A stretch of DNA of 64,000 bases from Eremomyces bilateralis CBS 781.70 (lineage: Eukaryota > Ascomycota > Dothideomycetes > Eremomycetales > Eremomycetaceae): the NCBI RefSeq assembly GCF_010015585.1, contig NW_022985070.1, positions 1,248,995-1,312,994 on the forward strand, given 5' to 3'. The position numbers were made by a program, and so were the translations under genes. Of this stretch, positions 58,409-64,000 are shown piece by piece (positions within the stretch are counted from its first letter, which is position 1; each line of letters opens with the position of its first letter). The notes below the pieces were generated by a model, which saw only the letters and a list, made by a program, of their open reading frames with translations, ran no database searches and was not told where the DNA came from.

Positions 58409-61400
58409 TTGTTCTTCAAGGACGACCGGAAGTGCGGCTCACTGCTGAACCCACAAGATGTCAGTAAAGAGGCCATTAAACGCCCATCACACATAAGGTG
58501 ATGCATGACTCTGAAGGTGTACTTACTCAAGATAGGAAACTGATGAAGTCCGAATTGGGCCTCTTCAATGGCACTTGACGAATATCGAACTGATATCGCT
58601 TCGCCAAAAAGACAGATATATGCCGAAGAAAAGGATTCTTTGCCAATGCGCCTTAGACGTGTGTCTAGTGCATATAGAATGAGAGCACAAGAAACGAATC
58701 TTAGAGCGCACGTCAGCCAAGGCCCAACTACCATCTTTCATTTTGGAAGAGAACTAGTCCCAAACGACGCTTCGGCTTGCAACGACCGGAAATCATCTAA
58801 AGGGACATCCCATGATGCTGCATTTCACGGGAGAAACCCCAAAGCGTGTATCTGGCCAATGCAAGGGACTGATTGAAGTGATAATGCGGGAGTTGGGTTT
58901 GATCTAGGATGGTGCTAGTCGCGTATTGGATGAAGTGACACTCTAAGGGAAAGCAGAATGGAAAGTGACCACAAACCAGTGAGTAAAATCAGAATCAGAT
59001 GCTGTGTTCCAATTTCCAAACGCCTCCAGGTCCTCTGGATTTCTAGTCCGAGGCCCTGATTGGGCGGAGTGAAGTTCGCCTGGAATGAACTCACTGCACT
59101 CTTGAAGAATAGAGCCCACTTCGCTAAATGAAAGGATGCGGAAACCGGATCAAAGAACAATATACCACCAAAGCACCGGATAGGTATGGCAAAATCGGTG
59201 AATTTTGAAGTCCAGTTCATTCAGATCCAAGGGAAGGCGATTGATCTCGGTCCCTAAGTGAGGCTTGGATGTGGCGGGTGAAGGGACCAGACCTGACCTG
59301 GGCAGTGAGCACGGCAGGCTTTGGGGTAGGTCGGGTGCTGGCACTGCTCGACGGAGCAGTGTAAAACAAGACGGGCGGATCGTCTTCTCCCAAGAGCACG
59401 AAGAGAAAAAAGAAAGAGAATCGAAAGGGCCGTTGGCAAGAGAAATGCGTATTCGGACCATGAGAACTAGAAAAGGAATGAAAGAAGTTGAAGCAAGTGT
59501 GGCAAAAGACCGACTCGAAGATCGAAAAACCCAAGGAGACTTATGACAGAGTGACATACAGACCAGAGAGCTCCAGTCTCTAGGTCTAAAGGTGTGGCTC
59601 CCGAAGCGATCCGTCGGGATATTTTTGGGCATGGGGCGTTGGGAAATCGAGCAGCGATGTAGTTGCACATCAGCTTGGGGGAGTGAGACTAGGTTGTGGT
59701 AGGTCGTAGGGGTTCTGCCCCCGGGCGGCGGACAAGCAGTGGAATTTTCTAACCTTCTACGGATCACCTATTCGGGGGTTTGGGTTGCAACGTGTGACTT
59801 GCAGTTGGAGGGAATGCGAAGCCACTATTGTTGTAAGCGACAGGTTCTCGCAACAATGCCAGGACAGGGAATGGGACCATAGACGAGGGACCTAGAACTC
59901 GTCCATCTGCTCACTTGCTCTGCTTGCGAAGGACAGGGGATGAAGGACTGAATGGAACAGAAGGCAGCTAACTACCAGATACCAGTGGCAGACTCGCAGT
60001 AGTGCGATATGATCGGTGGAATACCAGTGGCCTCGGCGTGAGCTCCGAACGGTACACGTCGTTAGAGGTGTGTAAACTGTAAACCAGACTTACGGAATGA
60101 GAAAAAGAGGCAGGGAGCAACGGATGGAATTCCAGGTAAGGAACTGGGACGGAAGTAAGGAGATGGGAAAACCTGGCTAACCATAAACCATTGAACCGGA
60201 CAATCATTCGAACCTGTTAGTACGGCATAGGGCTTCACGCTTCACCCAGCACCAGCTAACTTCCCACAATTGACAATACACCACCAGCCAAGAGACAACC
60301 AAACCGCTATTAAACTGCTAAATATCAAACAACCGAAGGCAACTAACCGTGCAAGCCGGCAGTCCACATGGCCGGGCCATAGCGCCCGCCGCGTGGAGGA
60401 CTGCACGTCGCCGGACTGGACACAGGCACAGAACAGCCTTACCGGTATCCATAGAGAAGCGGTGGGACGGTGGGAGGCAAATCCATCTTTTTGTGCAGGC
60501 CATCGTAGTGGGAAAGTGCAACTGGGGCATTGGGAAAGCATGAATGGCATGGCGGACAGAGCCGCGGCAAATAAGGCGGGAGCGACAGGATAGGCAAGAG
60601 CTGCAAGTTTGAAACAAGTGGCTTTAGTTGATCGTCTGGGCCCAGCCTCCACTTCCGTGATGACTCCGGCCGGGACTGGGGAGCGACTATGAGACTGTGG
60701 CTAGACTCAGAATTGAAAATTCAGATCAGACCAGGAGGTCCTCACAGCCGAGCGCACATTCTGATTGATGGTCCTTAGGAGAATTGGAGATTCGAAAGAT
60801 GAAGCGAGTGAGACTCGATTACCCAAATGGCCTCCTGCAAGTGGCTAGAAAAGTAGAAAAGCCACGCAACGGTGAACAGGCAGAGACCGGATTATTGTCA
60901 GCTTTCCTGGATCCGAATCCTGAGGATCCCGAATGGGGGCCCAACCGTCCAACTTCCAAGATACAGGCGCTCCACGGGGGGGGAGTAGCACGCGGCGGCA
61001 GGGTCCCAGCTCCCGAGATGGGCAATCTGGGAGAAACCTCAGATTCGCATCTCGACACATGCGAAATTGGGGAACTGAAAGATGCGTTTCTTCGACCGTT
61101 CGAGACCAGGTTTCCGTGCTGCCGTACCACAGGACAGGGTTACCAACTTACCCGTTACCGCTTTTTTACCTGGACTCCGCTAGCCATCCTGCTTACCTCT
61201 GCCCTGTGGACCGTGGGCTGTGGAAATGATCAATTATTGCTTGTCACTGGCTTAACAGTGGAAATCGCCTCACGCCAGTCGATGGCTGATCCTCATCTTC
61301 TGTATGATCGATAACGAATAAAAGTGAGAATGTCGGTCCCATTCATGTTGACCATGTTAATATCCCTTTCTCCGGAGTCGCCGCCGCATCCTTGTTAATA

Positions 61401-63205
61401 TTGGTATTAACGTGAGCATTCTTGCCAGCCTCGCAGCTTCGGCGACTTATCTTTTGGTCCTCTAGTAACTAGACTTGGGAGCTTCGGGAACTTGAAGTTT
61501 GAACATTTTTTCAATGATTATAATTTTTGGGTATTCCTTTAGCGCGCAACAGCCAAGGGAGCTACCTATTGCTATGGGTTGTTCAACCTGGAGCTTAAGC
61601 CGGTCGGACCTATCATTTGTGGCGACTACTATGCCGAAGTAGAGTGGAACACGAACCGTTTTGACCTTTATGGAGACTCGGCTCGAGAATGGTAACGGAG
61701 ATACGGAATAAGTTCCAGAGCTTTCGGCCTTTCGATGGGATCAGAAATGCATCCCTATTACTCCGTACCCTTGGACAGACAGGTGAATGGATAGTATTAC
61801 AAGCAACGCCTCGCTTCATGTTGTGCGACACCCCTCCCTCGGTCCTTCCCCTCTCACTACAACAAGCCCTGATGGACGGGACTGTTGCGCGTGCGCGAAT
61901 AGGATCATCCATAAAATGCATGTCGTAACTTGGTAACCTGTAAGCGAGCCGATGCTCTGCGGTTCATGCTTGAGCTGATTGGAGCCGACGACACAATTCG
62001 CTAAGAGAAAGGTTGCCCATCGTTCCTGTTGGGCATTATTAGCATTGATACTTGAACCGATCAAACGTGGCTCCTCAGCCGAGTAGATTTATGGTACTCT
62101 ATCGCATCGGACTTCTCGAAGGATCCCGGAGACTTAGAGTCTGCGCGATAGCAGATTTGAAAGTCGCCACAGCTGGACGATCGCGTGGATGCAGATCAAG
62201 AGGTATCTCCCGTGTCTGTGAAGTATGATCCCACTAACATCCCGGTTGCTACCCCAGATGTGGAACGACTAGCGAAGGACTAAGTATTGTTTCGTTGTGG
62301 CGCGGCTATTCGGACTGTCCACATCACGCTGCTGTGCATCCACTGCCACCTTTTGCTCTTACAATAGGAAGATCGCCACGACCATCACTTCCCAACACAG
62401 ATTGAACTTCACAAAATGACGAGGCCTTTTAGGTGATTACAAGCTTGCAGTTGCACGAGACAAGTTTCGATCCAACTTTCGACTTCTGCTGTTAGGCGGT
62501 GCCCTCGCCCGGTTTAAGTGTGGAGGGACAATGGCGTCAGTGGCGTTGTAATCCCAAAGAGGCACATTGCGTATTTACCATACCCCATTTACATAGTATA
62601 CGCCTTGAATCGGACCTGAGTGTACAGATCGAATAAAAGGAATAAAGGGAGTCCTGGTGAATAGCCTGGCGGTGAACAAGCTGATCATAACTGAATTTTC
62701 AGCCCTATAATTTCCAAATATGAATGTGGTTTGTGTAGGGCAGCTTTGGGCTTCCCGAATAAGCCCCACGTGACACGGTCTGAATGCGCAAGGTCTGCGA
62801 TTACCAAGTTCCATTAATCTAAACTGAAGAGAGAGGGAGAAGAAATCTCCCGGCACCTTTGTGCGCGAGATAGCGACTCTCCTCTCCAATGCCCTAATGC
62901 TGTGTTACCATGTTTGTTTGCTTCTCTGATATAATCCACCAGCCACGTCTTCAGCCACAACCAAGGGAACAGGCCGCAGGCCTGGGACCATAACACCACG
63001 TTCGGAATTACTGGGTAACGCTAACATCACGAGACGAGACCGGATATTCCAGCGCCTGAACCGTAGACTGGTAAAATTGTGTGACGGTAGGGAAAACATC
63101 TAATTCTATCTGATATTCCATCCCAATTCGATCTCAGTTAGGCTTAGGCGGTCCAGCTTCCACCAATCACGTTCGGCGGACACAATGGCTTATCAGATTA
63201 GCGAA

Positions 63206-63222
63206 TTAGGGTATTAGGGTTA
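63206..63222 (+). repeat. Two interstitial telomere-like hexamers
   Basis: TTAGGG at 63206-63211 and 63214-63219, separated by TA and followed by TTA. This is the canonical fungal telomere unit, but two copies can occur by chance. Confidence 0.4.
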
Positions 63223-63255
63223 ATGGCTCGAAGTCACGTGATATTGGACTTTGAA

Positions 63256-63320
63256 GCTCCTTTCACACCCTGCTGTGCTCCATTCACACCCGTACCCCGC
63301 TCCATTTACACCCTACCTGG
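63256..63320 (+). repeat. Degenerate 21-22-bp tandem repeat, three copies
   Basis: Units start at 63256, 63277 and 63299 and share the core GCTCC(A/T)TT(C/T)ACACCC. The second halves differ. It lies 16 bp after a CACGTGA (63235-63241) and upstream of the open frame at the window edge. Confidence 0.7.
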
Positions 63321-63679
63321 TCACATGACATACCAATCCCTTAGAATATCTGATGCAGATGGGCAAATATAAGGTATTTGAGACTCCCCTATATAGGGAG
63401 GTACATCTACATGGTGCTAGGAGTAGTATCATGTAGTGGGGGCTACTTGACGAAGCTGAGATCTGCCTAGAAGAGGCAGAAAGATGAAAAGCTTGGAAAC
63501 GGCATAAGCAGGGCGAAGATGAAATAGGGAATTACGATCGACATTAGCAGAGCAAGATTCAGCGTGTTTCTTTCATAGGCTCTATGGCCTTAAGAGATGC
63601 ATCAACTCATCAACAACGATAACGAGGACAAGAACGAGGACGAGGACGTATTTGAGACATCAATTCCAGTTTCCAGAAT

Positions 63680-64000
63680 ATGCAATCGAGCTCGGTAGAT
63701 GAGGAGATACGCAAAGCTCTTAAGCCGCTTCAGAACGGTCTTGAGAATGTCTTTTACAATACAATATCTGGAGCATTCTCTCGACTCCGCGAGCGCGACC
63801 TCTCCGATAACTCTCAGCATAATCAGAACGAGATCCCGCCGCAGGATACCCTACATTCGCGTTCTAGCCTAGAAGAGTGGCTAGAAAGACCTTTTTCTCC
63901 GCCTGGCTTATGCTCCGAGGCCACTACAGCGCTCCGAGAACAGGTTCTGGAAGGCCGACAGAAGCAAGTCCCGCTTAAGGAGCTTCAATCTCTAAAGTCC
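63680..64000 (+). CDS. Partial protein gene running off the right edge
   Basis: From an ATG at 63680 the frame stays open for all 107 codons to the window end. The nearest in-frame stop upstream is TGA at 63653-63655, so this is the first ATG. The translation starts MQSSSVDEEIRKALKPLQNG and contains LENVFYNTISGAFSRLRERD, SSLEEWLERPFSPPGLCSEA and TTALREQVLEGRQKQVPLKE. It looks like a real soluble, helix-rich, Leu/Glu/Arg-balanced protein. I do not recognise a family. The first exon could equally belong to a mobile-element protein or a fast-evolving accessory gene; nothing in view decides. Confidence 0.5.
   Translation, partial: MQSSSVDEEIRKALKPLQNGLENVFYNTISGAFSRLRERDLSDNSQHNQNEIPPQDTLHSRSSLEEWLERPFSPPGLCSEATTALREQVLEGRQKQVPLKELQSLKS

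Larger units (their letters stand above)
58409..63679. other. Gene-poor 5.3 kb stretch
   Basis: No convincing gene in either strand. Frames at 59150-59767 (minus) and 60784-61314 (plus) are long but lack family motifs and have odd composition. The left part probably holds the promoter and a spliced leader of the YTH gene: a good acceptor sits just upstream of its ATG. The right part contains small repeats and two TTAGGG hexamers, given separately. No transposase, long terminal repeat or tRNA was recognised. Confidence 0.5.

Noticed and set aside
58285-58734. 149-codon minus-strand frame as a longer N-terminus of the YTH protein
   Set aside because: It is in a different frame from the YTH exon, and the YTH frame meets a TGA just upstream of its ATG.
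59150-59767. 205-codon minus-strand frame upstream of the YTH gene
   Set aside because: Ser/Pro/Arg-rich translation of a pyrimidine-rich leader-like tract, without motifs; more likely untranslated or intronic.
60784-61314. 176-codon plus-strand frame
   Set aside because: Odd composition, no recognisable domain, and competing frames of equal quality on the other strand. Could not be excluded fully.
1-64000. tRNA, rRNA, CRISPR arrays, complete transposons
   Set aside because: I looked for tRNA B-box-like GGTTCGANTCC, terminal inverted repeats, transposase motifs and spaced direct repeats by eye and found none convincing; a covariance-model and repeat scan was not possible.

Overview
The window is nuclear DNA of a filamentous ascomycete, most likely a member of Eurotiomycetes such as an Aspergillus relative. 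Evidence: about 21 eukaryotic protein genes on both strands, most split by short introns (47-94 nt) with GT...AG ends and CTAAC/CTGAC-like branch sites just before the acceptor. The gene set (PalF-type arrestin, sphingolipid C9-methyltransferase, 14-span MFS pump, RRM-YTH protein, DUF2293 protein) also fits this group. Genus is inferred from protein likeness remembered, not from a search. I saw no complete transposon, rRNA, tRNA or CRISPR array.

Layout. 1-10.6 kb: two minus-strand genes, the PalF/RIM8 arrestin of the alkaline-pH pathway and a large SHPRH/IRC20-type SNF2-RING ATPase. 11.9-16.6 kb: minus-strand membrane genes, sphingolipid C9-methyltransferase (four exons) and an MFS multidrug-type pump (four exons). 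16.6-19.6 kb: gene-free, divergent promoter space. 19.6-28.8 kb: a long disordered protein with an N-myristoylation signal, an Izh3-like PAQR receptor, ribosomal protein S19 (five exons, minus) and a Mid2-like cysteine-rich membrane protein. 32.2-36.9 kb: a Bem3-type PX-PH-RhoGAP. 38.9-46.7 kb: a left-handed beta-helix O-acetyltransferase with an unusual hydrophobic C-terminus, the F1-ATPase chaperone Atp11, an NmrA-like reductase, Pex10, and a 91-residue Ser/Gln-rich protein. 47.5-58.4 kb: DUF2293 protein, sugar transporter, ADP-ribosylglycohydrolase, proteasome beta-7, a HAD phosphatase and an RRM-YTH m6A-reader-like protein. 58.4-64 kb: over 5 kb without a convincing gene, with small tandem repeats and two telomere-like hexamers, followed by an open frame that runs off the right edge.

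These are mostly housekeeping and signalling genes that share no single pathway; there is no obvious biosynthetic cluster or defence island. Exon borders given here were worked out by hand from splice signals, frame continuity and family conservation. In every multi-exon gene the joined length is a multiple of three. No dramatic new system is evident. The best leads are the tail-anchor-like extension of the acetyltransferase, the DC1-type YTH domain joined to an RRM with one long intron that would truncate the domain if retained, the myristoylated disordered protein, the upstream ORF overlapping the Bem3 start, and the unfinished gene at the right edge.
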